Positions 33,401 to 46,200 of a stretch of DNA of 64,000 nucleotides are shown piece by piece. The notes beneath the pieces were generated by a model that saw only the letters and a list, made by a program, of their open reading frames with translations, did not search any database and was not told where the DNA came from. The translations under genes were made by a program, and so were the position numbers. How positions within the stretch are numbered: the stretch's first letter is position 1; each line of letters starts with the position of its first letter. This DNA is from Sarcocystis neurona. Lineage: Eukaryota > Apicomplexa > Conoidasida > Eucoccidiorida > Sarcocystidae. The stretch is from assembly GCA_000727475.1 (NCBI GenBank), contig KL647299.1, positions 203,309 through 267,308 on the forward strand, written 5' to 3'.

Positions 33401-36400
33401 ACTGCGAGAGGACATATATATATATATGCGTTTATACTTCGAACATAGCTACATATATGTATTATAGGTTTGTCCGTGTGTAGTGTGAGACTGAATTCAA
33501 GTATGCACATATGTATATATATATACATGTGCATGCTCGTAGTCAAAATACATGCCTGTGTACATATATATATATATATATACGCATGTATACAGCAAAC
33601 AAAGAGAATGTGAAGGTAGTGCGCATGCATCAGTTTGACGCGTGTTGACAGCAAGAGTGAATTTTTTTTTCTTTTTCTCATTCTTCCTCTCGTGTGTTAA
33701 GAACAGAGATGTACAGAAGTTCGACAAATGCACCGGGTGTGTGCCTCTGTGTATACATGTACGGATTTATATCTGTATATATGTGCGTGTGTGTGTCTGT
33801 ATGTATGCATCTATGTATGTAGATAGGTGTGTTTGTGTATGTGTGTTGGTGTCTGTGTGTGTGTGTGTGTGTTTGCATTCATGTATGTATGTATTCATGT
33901 ATGCAGACACGTATTTGTGTATGTATGTCTATGTGTATGTGTATGTATGAATGTGTATGTGTGTATGTGTATGCGTATGTATTGTGTTTGTGTGTGTATG
34001 TATGTATTCATATACGTGTGTACGTATATACTTATGTACGTATGTACGTATGTTTATGTGTATTTGTGCTTTTATGTATGTGTATGTATGTATATGTATG
34101 TATGTGTATGTATGTATGTATGTCCGTATGTACGTATGCATGTACGTATGTATGCGTGTACGTATGTATGTATGTACGTATGTATGTATGTACGTATGTA
34201 TGTATGTACGTATGTATGTATGTATGTATGTGTCTCTGACGTGTGTACGTATGATGTATGTATGTATGTACGTATGTACGTATGTACGTGTGTACGTATG
34301 TATGTGTGCCTCTGTGTGTGTATGTGTGTGTGTGAGCTTCACATCGGTACACAGATATGTGCTCGTGCATGGCTGTATGGACGTGAGCGTTAGTATCGCA
34401 CGTTGGCGCGGATAACATTTCCGCATATTTTGGTGACATTTTTTTTTCTTCAAAATGACTGCAGGTGCCAGCCTGCAGCGACGCGGAGAAAATGCCGCGG
34501 GACTACGTGGACGGCGTTCGGGCTGCACACGAGAGAGGCGTGGGGGGATCGATTGGCTGGCAGTATGCCTGGTAATTTTTTTGTTGTGTTTGTGCTAGTA
34601 GCTATTTCTTAACGGCTCTCCCCGTCACAACATGTTTATCTACACCTGCCAGTTTTCTTATTAATTCTCTTCCCCCTGTCGTTCACGTGTTTGTCTCTAC
34701 ACATGCTTACCTTCATATATATATATGTCGGTTGGTGTGTATATGCGGGAGAGGTTTCGCTTATTCTTCTTTCTAGTCGTCAGTCAAGTCAACCGTCTAT
34801 ACGTATTTGGACGCAAATGTGTATTCATATGTGTACACAGGGAGAGACAGTCATCTGTGTCTCTATATGTAGAGAGACAGATAGAGAAATGTGTATGTGT
34901 AGAGTGAGAGAGAGGGAGAGCGAGAGAGAGCGCAACAGGTAAAGAAGCTCATACATATATCCATATCTTTGTGCATTTATTCAGAAAGAAAAAGAGACTC
35001 TTCCGTATATAAATATATATAGGTAGGTGTATGTAGTGATATTCGTACACATGTGTGTACATATGCATAGAGGGGGAGAGAAAAAAAGGCAACGAGGAGG
35101 ACTCGTACGTATATATTTATATATATGCACAGTTGTACGAGTTTCTTTATTTCTCCGACATATATATATATATTAATGTATATGTGTATATAGGTAGAGA
35201 CACAGACAGAGAAATACATATATATATATATGTAGAGAGAGAGTGTGTATACATATATGTGTAGACAGAGGGCTGAACAGATTTCTACGTATGTATGCAT
35301 GTGGGTAGGTGTACCTGTTCTCTAGATACACGTGCAGGTGCAATTTTTTCAGAGATTATGTATATCGATCAATTGGCAGTTGTACGAGTCCCTTGATAGT
35401 AGATACAGGTATTCACTTTTTCGTATCCACAGAAAAACAGGAGATCACTGTCTTTGAAACGCGGAGCTAAATGCGCTTGGCTTTTTCACTTCTACCCTCT
35501 CCCAGATGTGTGTCATCAGAAAGTTCTTTCCCCCAACACCCTGCGTGCGTATATATTCATATATCAACGTACCCGTATATATCTAAAAATGTACCTATAT
35601 ATATATATACGTTTGTGCCTAGGTACGCACGTAGCCCTTTTCAACGGCTGCTCGGTTTGTGCGTATATCTGCACCGCACAAGTGGAAGAATTGTCGGTGT
35701 TGGGTGACCTCGCAGAAGTAGGTGTGGGTGTGTGAATTCCGGGTTGTCAAGAAGAAAGCGGTACGTTCGCGAGGAAGAAAAGGCGAGAAGTGCAGAAGTA
35801 GCTGAGGTTTGTTGTACGTTGGAGAGAGAGACAGAGCCTGTACGGTTCCACTGTCTCCCCATATCTTGCAGCGGCAGGAGACGCGCGGTCTTTTACCAGC
35901 TGCATGCGAGAAAAACTTGACCAAGTCTATTTTTCTCTGGCTCACAGACAACCCGGTTGTCTCTCTCTGAAATGTATTGACGTACTTTTTTATCACGTTC
36001 TTCTTCTTTCTCTTCTGCTGAGGCCTGTTCGCCGAGACTCGCTCTCGGACCAAAAGAGATATTATCAATTTCTTGGCGGTTCACGACCTCCACGGAGAAT
36101 TCAACAAGACGCGGCTTCCTCCTACCGCGCTGTCACTTTTCGTCACCCAGGCATTTCCATTTTTCGTCCTCCGCTGCTGCTGCTTCTGCTGCTGCTGCTG
36201 CTTCTGCTGCTTCTGTGTGTGCTTCTGGTGCGGCTGCTGTTTCCGCTGGTGCTGCCGCCGTGACGTGGCGCGTGCCTGGCGTAGCTCCCGTGACTCCTTC
36301 CCACTTGGAGCGGAACTTACAGAATTGTCTGCCATCGCTGCTGTTCTTTTTTTTCTGTTCCTTGGTGACTGATCTTTTGTAATCGTAGGTCAGAAGAAGA

Positions 36401-39400
36401 AGCGATGCGTAACGTTCTTCGGACGCATACTACTGCGACGTCTGCGCAGTTGCTGTGTTCCCTTGCACAGGAATACAAGCGGGTAAAAGGAAGCTTCGCT
36501 TTTGTCGTCCTCGACATTTCTTCCTGCGTCGTCTTCTTCGTCTTTTCCGTGTATTTCTGCCTTCCGTCCTCCATCCTTGGTATTTCTGTCTTCTCTGCTT
36601 CGTTTCGGAGCAATTACTCCCGTACAAGCTCATTTTTCGTACGCGTGTGTGTGCCCATCTGGTGGAGCCGGGCAGACAGGTGGACAGCGGGAACGAACGA
36701 CGGAGGGAAAGCGTTTTTCTCCGTTTACAACCCATGAGTTCCCTCTCCTCACTTCCTTCTTTTCTACATCCTCTGCCTCGTTGCCCCCCTTCTATTCGTC
36801 ACATACGGGGTGCTGTATAGCGATACAGCACCTCTGGACCTACACAGAGAGAGGCACAAAGACAGAGAAGAACAGAGAGAGAGTAGGAGAGAGAAGGACA
36901 GGCCTATGTCGCCGTAGACGGATCTACCTGTAAACACGTATATATATATATGTGTGGTTGTAAACACGTATACATATATATATATATATGTATATATATG
37001 TCTGGTTGTACACGTTTTCGTTTCCTCTGTTTCTCTCTCTGTCTCTTTTGTATGTACATATATGTGTGTATCTGTCGCTGTCGCTGTCTCTGTTTGCCTC
37101 GACGCACGTGCATTCGTGGGCATATATTTATGAGAAAGCATAGAGATCTACGTATCTGTATTGATTTCTTTCTCCAAATTTTCCGCATATATATACACAT
37201 ACATACGCGTGTGTGTTTGCATATGTATTTCTGTTTACATGTGACTTTCTTGATACACATATATACTTATGTGTACTTTTTCGGATAGAGAGAAAGGAGG
37301 AGAGAGACATATGCAAATTTATTGACGGTTGCTTCTTCGTTGTTGATATATTTCTGCGGACCCTGTCACATGCCGTGATACATCTGTGCAGAGACATGTG
37401 TGTATATGTGTGCGTGTGTATGCATGTGACTAATCTTTCTTGACTGCACAGCTTCGTTTCTTTTCTCCCCTATTTTATCTTCCTTTCACTTCTCCACATT
37501 TTCTTAAAGCCACTTTGGATGGATAAACGTGTATTCACCTATATTATATGTGTGCAGATACATGTATGCATATATATATATATATATGTATATGTATATT
37601 TGTATACTTACATATATGTATGTATATATCTGCATGTGTGTATGCATGTGTTACATTTATATATATATATATATATATATACGTCCGCCTCTCGACACTT
37701 TTTACAAGCCATTACTTGTGTTTTAGTCGTATCGAAATTTTTGTGTATAGTCAAACGCATATGTGTAGTCATACGTATATATACAAGTACATATATGTAT
37801 ATATATGTATAAGCTTGGTTGTTTCTGCGCGTTTTCTTTGTCCAACGCACGCACCTCACTCGTACCTGTGTTTCGGTCGTTTCGTTTTGCTGTTTCGTCC
37901 TTTCGTTTCCTTTTCTGCTTGTTTAAAAGAACACGAACACTCGTTCGTGTTTGTCACCGGAGAGTGTCTGAGCTGCAGCCTGGTGACTTCTTTCATGTAC
38001 CTAGTGACCCTCCGCTCTTCGTTTACATTTATTGAAAAGAGTGGTGATCCGCTTGATTCATCAGAGGTTTGTGTTTGAAAGAACACTCCGCTTGTTCTGA
38101 GAAAACAAAACTTTGTTTTCGTGAGCAAGCTGAAAAGGCGGAATTCTTCGTACGTGTCGATTTACTACCGTGGAAATTTGTACCATTCTCTGCTGTGTGT
38201 GTACGTGTAATCATACCTCTATATGTGTATATCTACACGTACACATATACACATATGTATGTATATGCATATATACATATGTATATATATGCCGAAGGGG
38301 CTCGTGCCTGTCTCGTCAACTACTCGCACGACAGCCGCCGACACAACAGCGCGCTTCTCGGGAGAAGAAAAGTTCATGTTTCCGCAGAAGAGAAAGAAGT
38401 TATTTGTATTTATTTAAGAGCAGGAAGTTATCCACGTATTGCTGAGAAACGAAGAGCGGCAGAGAAAGAGGAACACACGGAGAGAGACAGAGACAGAGAC
38501 AGAGAATTTTTTGCGTTTTCTCACAAAAGAGATAAATTCTTCGCGTTTCTTTAAAAGAGAGAAGTTAAGGACACTTCGCGGAAGGAGAACTGCTCCCCAG
38601 AAGAGAAATGCTTTTTCGTTTTTCTTCAGGAGAAGAAGTCGTCCACGTCCCTTCACAAGAGCAACGGTCCACACACACACTTCCTCAAAGACGGAGAAGT
38701 TTTGTCCACATTCTCTTGCAAGAGAGGAAGAAATGCTGCCTTGACCTTCCGAAGAAGAAGAGTTCTCCACTGTTTCTTTAGGGCGACAAGGTCTTCACAC
38801 TTCCCTTCAAGAGAGAGTTGTCCTCACGGAAAAGAATGTGGTTTGCATTCCCTTCGGAAGAGAGACACTCTCACCGCATTTTCTTACGAGAGAGAGGGAG
38901 ACATTTTTTTGTGTTGTTGTGCAAGAGGAGAGAGAAGGAAGTTCTCTGCACCGGTGCTGACGCGTGTTGACCACCAAGACGCTATTTTTCGCTGCCCACT
39001 TTCTTCTGCTTGCACGACGTTTCTCCATCTTTTCGACCTCCCGCGGCGGTCTCCTTTTCCTCTCAGCCATTTCTTCTTTATACGGCGTCGCCAAGCAGTG
39101 TTGAAATTGACGAAGGCGTGTATGTGTGTATCGTTATCTGTAAATGCGTGGATAAACATCAATACATATATGGACGTATTGTTCCCTACGGATGTAGACA
39201 TGTATATATATGTATGTGTAGACGCATCTGTGTATATATATATATATGTGTATACCGTTGACACATCGTTATTATATTCTTCCTTTGTCGCCTCGCGTCT
39301 TCTTCCTTTTCCCTCCCTCTTTTTCTCTCTCTCTACCTCACAATCTGTACACATGTATGGTCTACGTGTATATGCGCGCGTGCATATATATAAATATATA

Positions 39401-42400
39401 TATATATAGGTAGCTGTTATCCGCCTGCAGTGGTAAAATAATCTCTTTTTTTGTCATATATGTGTAGATGTACGTGTCAGGATCTTCTGTACGTGAACTC
39501 CGTACATAGACCTCCCTACGTATATCCAGGTGTATGTGTGTCTCTGCACTTTTATGTCTGTGTATATAAATGTACGTGTGTGTCGGTGTATCTGTCTGTA
39601 TATGTATACATATGCCTACGTATGTGTATGTCTGTGTCGCAATGTTTCTCTATGTATCTCTCCCTCTACATATAAATGTACTGTGTGTCCATGTACATAT
39701 GTATATATATACATATGTGTATATGTCTACGTATGTGTACGTTTATCTCTCTTTCTCTCTCTCTGTCTCTCCACACGTATATGTATATGTCTGTGCATAT
39801 GTGTCTATGTCCAGGTATATATCTGTCTATACATATGCATGTCCACGTATATGTATATATTTATATATATGTATGTGTGTGTATACGGTTATATGCGTGT
39901 GTGTGTATATATGTCGTGCCGTTGAACCGCTAGTTCTAACTTCAAATGAGAAGCAGTTCAGCTCCGCTCTCTTCTACTGCCTCGCTCTCTTCCCCGTTTC
40001 CGTTTTTTCTCTCTTTCCTTTTCTCCTTCTTCTTCGCGTAGAACTCACTTTTCCTTCGGGCTCACTTCCATTTTCACAGCAAAGTCTCATTTCCTCCCTT
40101 CTTCCCCCGTCCTCTTTTTCTCTTCTGTCTCTCGTATAGACGCGCGTCTTCCGCCCGCGGAAGTTCTACTCAATCGACCGCGTCTTCCGGAACGAAACCC
40201 TCGACGCAACGCACTTGGCGGAGTTTCACCAGGTACATTCTCTCTCTCCCCTCCCAGATTTTCCTCCCCCTCCCCTTCTCTATCTATCGCTCTATCCTTC
40301 TCACCATACGTGTGTCTGTCTCTCTCTGTCTCTGTCTCCCTACTTTCCTCCTCCGTCTCCCTCGCCCTCTCTGCACGTGTGTGTGTGTGGTGGGTGTCTC
40401 TCTGTCTCTGTCTCCGTCTCTCTCTTTCTGCCTGTCTCTCTCCCTGTCGCCGTGGACAACTGACTCGCTGCCCCTCTCTGTCTCTGTCTCCGTGTCTCTC
40501 TTCGTGCCTGTCTCTCTCCCTGTCTCCGTGGACAACTGACTCGCTGCCCTTCTCTGTCTCTGTCTCCGTGTCTCTCTTCCTGCCTGTCTCTCTCCCTGTC
40601 TCCGTGGACAACTGACTCGCTGCCCCTGTCTGTCTCTGTCTCTTTGGCTCTTTGTCTCCGTGTCTCTGCCTGCGTGTCTGGCTGACTTCGTCTGCCTCTC
40701 TTTCTGCGTTCCCCTCCCTCCGTCCTCTCAGTCTGTTTGCCTCTCTCTGTGTTTCTCTTCTTTTTCTGTCTGAACCTCTCTCTTCCAGTGTCACCATTTC
40801 TTCCTCGCCTTCCCTTTCGTTGTGCGCGCGGTCGCTTTCTCATTTCTTCACGGCCCTGTGCGCCAAGCGGCGTTCTCTTTATTCCTTCCAGTTTTTTCTC
40901 GGCAAACATTCTTCCGTTCGTTTGTCCTAGAAGGAATCCGCAGCTCCCTGACAAGAAACAGGAAACGCATGCAGCCCCACACACTCCGTCGCTGTGCGAG
41001 CTAGTCTCTCTCTCTTTTCCACGTTCGCTAAAGAAATAGCCGCTGCGTCATGAACGGGCCTGCCGCTTGAAGCACGTTTTAACAGAGACCTGCGACGAAT
41101 ATGCGAAGACGTGCAGTACATCTCTACGAGCAGCACTGCCCGGGAAATAAATGTTAGTAACGAGGTAGCGGCTCACGTCGGTCCAGCAAATGTCCTGCAC
41201 ACGTGCGTGCACGCAGCCAGCGGCAGCATATCACTTTTGTATGTGGTAGGCTGCTTCTCTTCACGGTAAAAGGACTCCCTGCTGTGTATGACTCTCTCTC
41301 TTCGGGAATGATGAAGGAAGCCGATTTCTTTGCTACTTTCCTTCCCTCACTGAAAGTGTGTCTCTGCAGGAGTGCGTCTTTTACCCATCCTTCCGTCGTC
41401 TCCTCTCCTTTCCTTAGATAGATGGATATAGGTAGAAAGATAGATGGACAGTGTGAGACTAAGCCAACGTGGTGGTGGTGGTGGTGGCGATGGATTACGT
41501 ATGACTGCATGCGCTTGCGCCACATGAACAGGTGGAAGGACTTGTCGCTGACCGCGGACTAAGTCTCGGACATTTGATTGGAGTGATGCAAACGTTCTAC
41601 AAAAATATCGGCGTGGAAGAACTGCGGTAAAAGAGACTACTACCCCGTATCGCCGTAAAAAAAGAGAGAAGTTCCCTTCTCGCCGTCTCCTTTCTCTCCT
41701 TTGTTGCGCCTCGTTTTCTTCCCCTCACTTTCTCCTGGTATCTCTTGTATGTATGTGTTTGTGTGTGTGTGGAGTTCTGTGGTACTACGACGTGCGCGTT
41801 TTCCTCTCTCTCTGCGTCTCTCTATGTATATACGTATGTGTGGACGAATGCCCCGTCCTTGTAGGTACCTCGCTCCGGCGGACTGGGTGAATTGAGAGAC
41901 TCTCAATTTCATCGTTCATTCATCTGCGTTGACCTGTATATCTGCCGTTTTGTCCGTGTCACACGTACGTCTGGAAGAAGTCTTTCTTTTCCTCTCTCTT
42001 TACGTATGTACACATATACGTATCTTGCACTCGTCATTTTTACGTCCATCTCTCCTGCTTTCTGCATTCGTCTATGCTCATGTATATATATATATATACA
42101 TGTTGCCTCATATATATATGTATATACATATCTATATTTGTACACGTATCGTTATATACGTGTATATGTAGATTACGTCATGTATATGCCAACACACAGA
42201 TTATGTGTCTCTGTTGTATATGTGTGTACGCATCTCTCAGGTGCATGTCAAGCTGATGTATGCACAGACTTCTGTGCGAGTGCGTCATTTCCGTGTGGCC
42301 TCATGTACGCGGGAAGCTATTTCGCTGCTGTTCTTTTCTTTTCGTACACTGCATGCTTCTTCGTATAAACGACTCCCAAAGACGCAGCCGTATTTCTGTG

Positions 42401-43249
42401 AATTATTTTCAACACGAAGTGTAATAACATCTTGAATATCCTTCTCCTGGCCCAGTGCACACGCACGTGTATATGTATGTATGTGCGTGGGGCGTATATG
42501 TGTGTATTAGCAACGTTTACATGCGATGTAGTCTCCACATGCACGTGTGTACGTGTGTATCGGTTTATGTTTCTGTATGTGTACACGTGTGTAAATACGT
42601 TGGTATGGAGAACATTCTATGCGATACATTCATGAAAATACGTTTATCCTCATATACGTGGACAAATGTGTGTGTATATATGTATGTATGCATCTATAGG
42701 TCTGTGAAACGGCTTCCGCAGTATACTCACAAGGAAATTTGTATTCATGTAGATATGTATACATATACGTATATATTGACCAGTTAAACGTTTCAGCAGT
42801 ATACTTACATAAATACACATACCTACAAACATACGTATATGTATGCATATATATATATATTATTACATATATCTCGTGTGCGCCATCATACACAAAACGT
42901 GTGACAGGTGTATGCCCACTTTTGCAGTATTTATATATATGTATATACACGTATATGTGTTTGTGGATTTGCGTGTTCCGTATGTATTGATATGTCATGC
43001 GAAGGAGAGCGGTAGACCTACATGCATGTCTCTCTCTACATTTATGCTTACCCATATGAAAAAAAATGGACTTATATAAATATACAGCGTAAATCTATGT
43101 ATACAGCCACGGACACATACAGAGTATATATATTTATGTATGTCTACCTTATGTAGGCCAAAATACACGCATGTGTATACATACACACATATTACATTTC
43201 ATCGATCAATACCTTTATGCGTATCTATCTATATATCTATCTGTCTATA

Positions 43250-43282
<33 letters not shown>

Positions 43283-46200
43283 CTTGCTATATCCATCCAT
43301 GTCTACCTACATCTATATATATCTATCTATATCTATCTATATCTATGTCTATCTACATCTATCTATATTTATCCATATATATCTATACATATATATATAT
43401 ATATGTCTTGCGGAGGAGAAAGGTAGCGCGATCATGTATGTGCGTGTGTGAGGTGGTTGGAGAATTTCCGGTGTGAGGAGGTAACGCAGCTGCTTGCACA
43501 TTGTCTATACACATGTAAATAAATAAACCGCAGAGAGACAAATAAAAAGGGATACATGGGACAACAAGTAGATAACAATAATTAATAAACACGATCAAGG
43601 AAATTCGCTACCAGGAGATGCCGCAGTAGCTGTCTGCGCAATTATATGGAGAAGTGTATGCGTCCCCGTGTAGGTTTGGATATGTGCATGTGTACGTGTG
43701 CATATATCTGTACATTTAAATACATATACATATATATATGTATATGTATAGATATATATATGTATACATACATATAAATATGTATATATGTATAATTAAG
43801 CACATGCGCATCTGTATGCATCCTCGTGTGTATATATATATATATATGTATACACTGATGCATTTGTATATACGTGTAGATACGTGTATATAATATATAT
43901 ATGTATAAACACGTGTATGTATATAATTGTGTATGTGGAAGTACGTGCGTATATATTTATGCATGTAAATGGCTATAAATGTGTCTACTGGTCTGTGGAG
44001 AAGTGCAAACAAACGCAGTTCGCAAATGCACTTGTACGCTTTTACGTGTGCGGACAAGTGCTGGAAATGGCTACAGGTTTAAACCGGCATATAACCCGTA
44101 CACCGAGCCGTCGATGGAAATCTTCGGATATCATACGGGTCTAAAGAAGTAAGTGTACGTACACCAGAATAGGTGCGATTCAACCTGCCGTCTACCCCCA
44201 CGTGAGGCTTCCAAGTAGTCTTTGTCGAATTCTGCGCGTACACGTACACGTGTGTCCGTGGACAGAGACAGAGACAGAGAGAGAGACACAACAAAGAGAC
44301 ACAGGGAGAGAGAAAAAGAAGAAAATTTGTAGTACATCTGTAAATGTATATAAATAACTGCGCACCAGTTATGAATGACGTGAGGAATGCAAAACATTAA
44401 CGACAAAAAATGACCCGAAAGGAAAGACGCGGCCACTCCTGACGTTCTGTCAATCGTTTCTGATGATAAATACATGCGCTCTCACACATATTCGTGTATT
44501 TCGTGAGTGTGTACTTATATACATATATATGTACACGTACGTATATTTACGTATGTGACGTTCTGTTGATTCCATACGTGCAAAGATATATACATATATA
44601 TACATACTGATATACACATGAGTACGCATATTTGTATGTGTAATTCTTTGTCTACCAGTAAGTACCCGCATACGTATATACATATATATGTATATGCGCA
44701 GGTGTGTGTCATGGGACATATACGCGTACGCCCACTTGTATGTGTGCGTTTGTATTTATATACGGAAGTACCTGTATATATCTAAAATCATAGAAATATT
44801 TTGTATCGTACACATAAACATGAATATATGTAAATGTATGTACATATGTAAATTATAGTGTATACGCATTTGTTCTGTATACGTGCATCCCTGAAGAGGA
44901 GACAATGTGTAGGTCTTTGTTTACTTACGTTGATATGAGACAGAGAGAGAGACACAAAGAGACACACGGAGAGAGAAAAAGAAGAAAATTTGAAATACAT
45001 TCATAAATGTGTATATATAACGGCACACCAGTTATGTGTGACGTGAGGAATGCAAAATATTATATATGTCTATGGGGACGCACACAGAATATATATGTAC
45101 ATGTATATGTATATATGTATATATGTATGTGTATGTCCAGCTCTGTGTTTACATGGTGTGTGGTTGATTCTACAGTTAAACTTGTTTTGTGTCGGTAAGT
45201 TTTACTTTTGAGAAATTATTTTTCTTCTCTATCTTGGCTTGAGAGTGTTTCTTTTTCGTTTGAATTTTCAGATGGATAGAAGTGGGGAACAGCGGCATCT
45301 TTCGACCCGAGATGTTGCAGCCGATGGGCTTACCAGCGGATGTCACCGTCATTGCCTGGGGATTAAGTCTCGAGAGGTACTTTACCACGCCGTACATATA
45401 TATGTGTATGTACGTGTGTTTCTTATGTAGAAGCAACACATGTATACATGCATGCACACATATGTGCATGCTTGTATATATAAAAGTGGGTACATATATC
45501 AATGTTCTTTCTGTGTATGCGTCTCTACATAATATACGTTCGTTCTTCGTGTGTACGTATATATATATATATATGCGTACGGTCAAAGGGTGGAAGGAAT
45601 GCTCGGGAGTAAAGAACACGTGCGCTGTATATGAAGGACAACTGTTTCTGTCAAAAAATGTTTGAGAGAAGGGAAACAACGTAGCGGAAAAAAGAGCCAC
45701 CCTTTCGACACACCCACGGCGTTCACATCATTTCACTAGAACATGCTGTACAAGCCGAACATTTTGTACATACTTACAATGATATATATATAGAGAGAGA
45801 GATGTAGATATATACCTTTGTATGCATACAAGCTGAACATTTCATATACATGTATATATATATATATGTATACATATGTAGACATACACGTATGTGTGTG
45901 TATGTGTATATATGTACGTAACCAAGGGCGTAAGTGTATGCGTGTACGGACGTATTCGGACGACGGTATATCCCTGGTACTTTGTATTTGCCCACTTGCG
46001 TGTCTACAAATACGTGTACGTCTCCGCAGGTGTGGTGACGTATGCATTTTCGGCTTGACAGGAGATTGGCGAGGAGAAGAGAGAGAAGAGAAAAACAGAG
46101 ACAGACGCAGATATGTATAGGCAGTAGTAAATCGGGATCTGTGTGTGGGTAGCCCACATGAACTCACGACGTCTGCTGCGCTGTGTAACAGGACGTGTCC

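Noticed and set aside
33827..34528. Long overlapping open frames rich in C/M/V/Y (plus) and H/I/T/Y (minus)
   Set aside because: Pure translation of TGTA/TGTG microsatellite in FARSA intron 5.
40087..40984. Long charged (R/E/D/T/Q) open frames on the minus strand
   Set aside because: Antisense of the CT-rich tract and 76-bp minisatellite; FARSA exon 8 is on the plus strand here.
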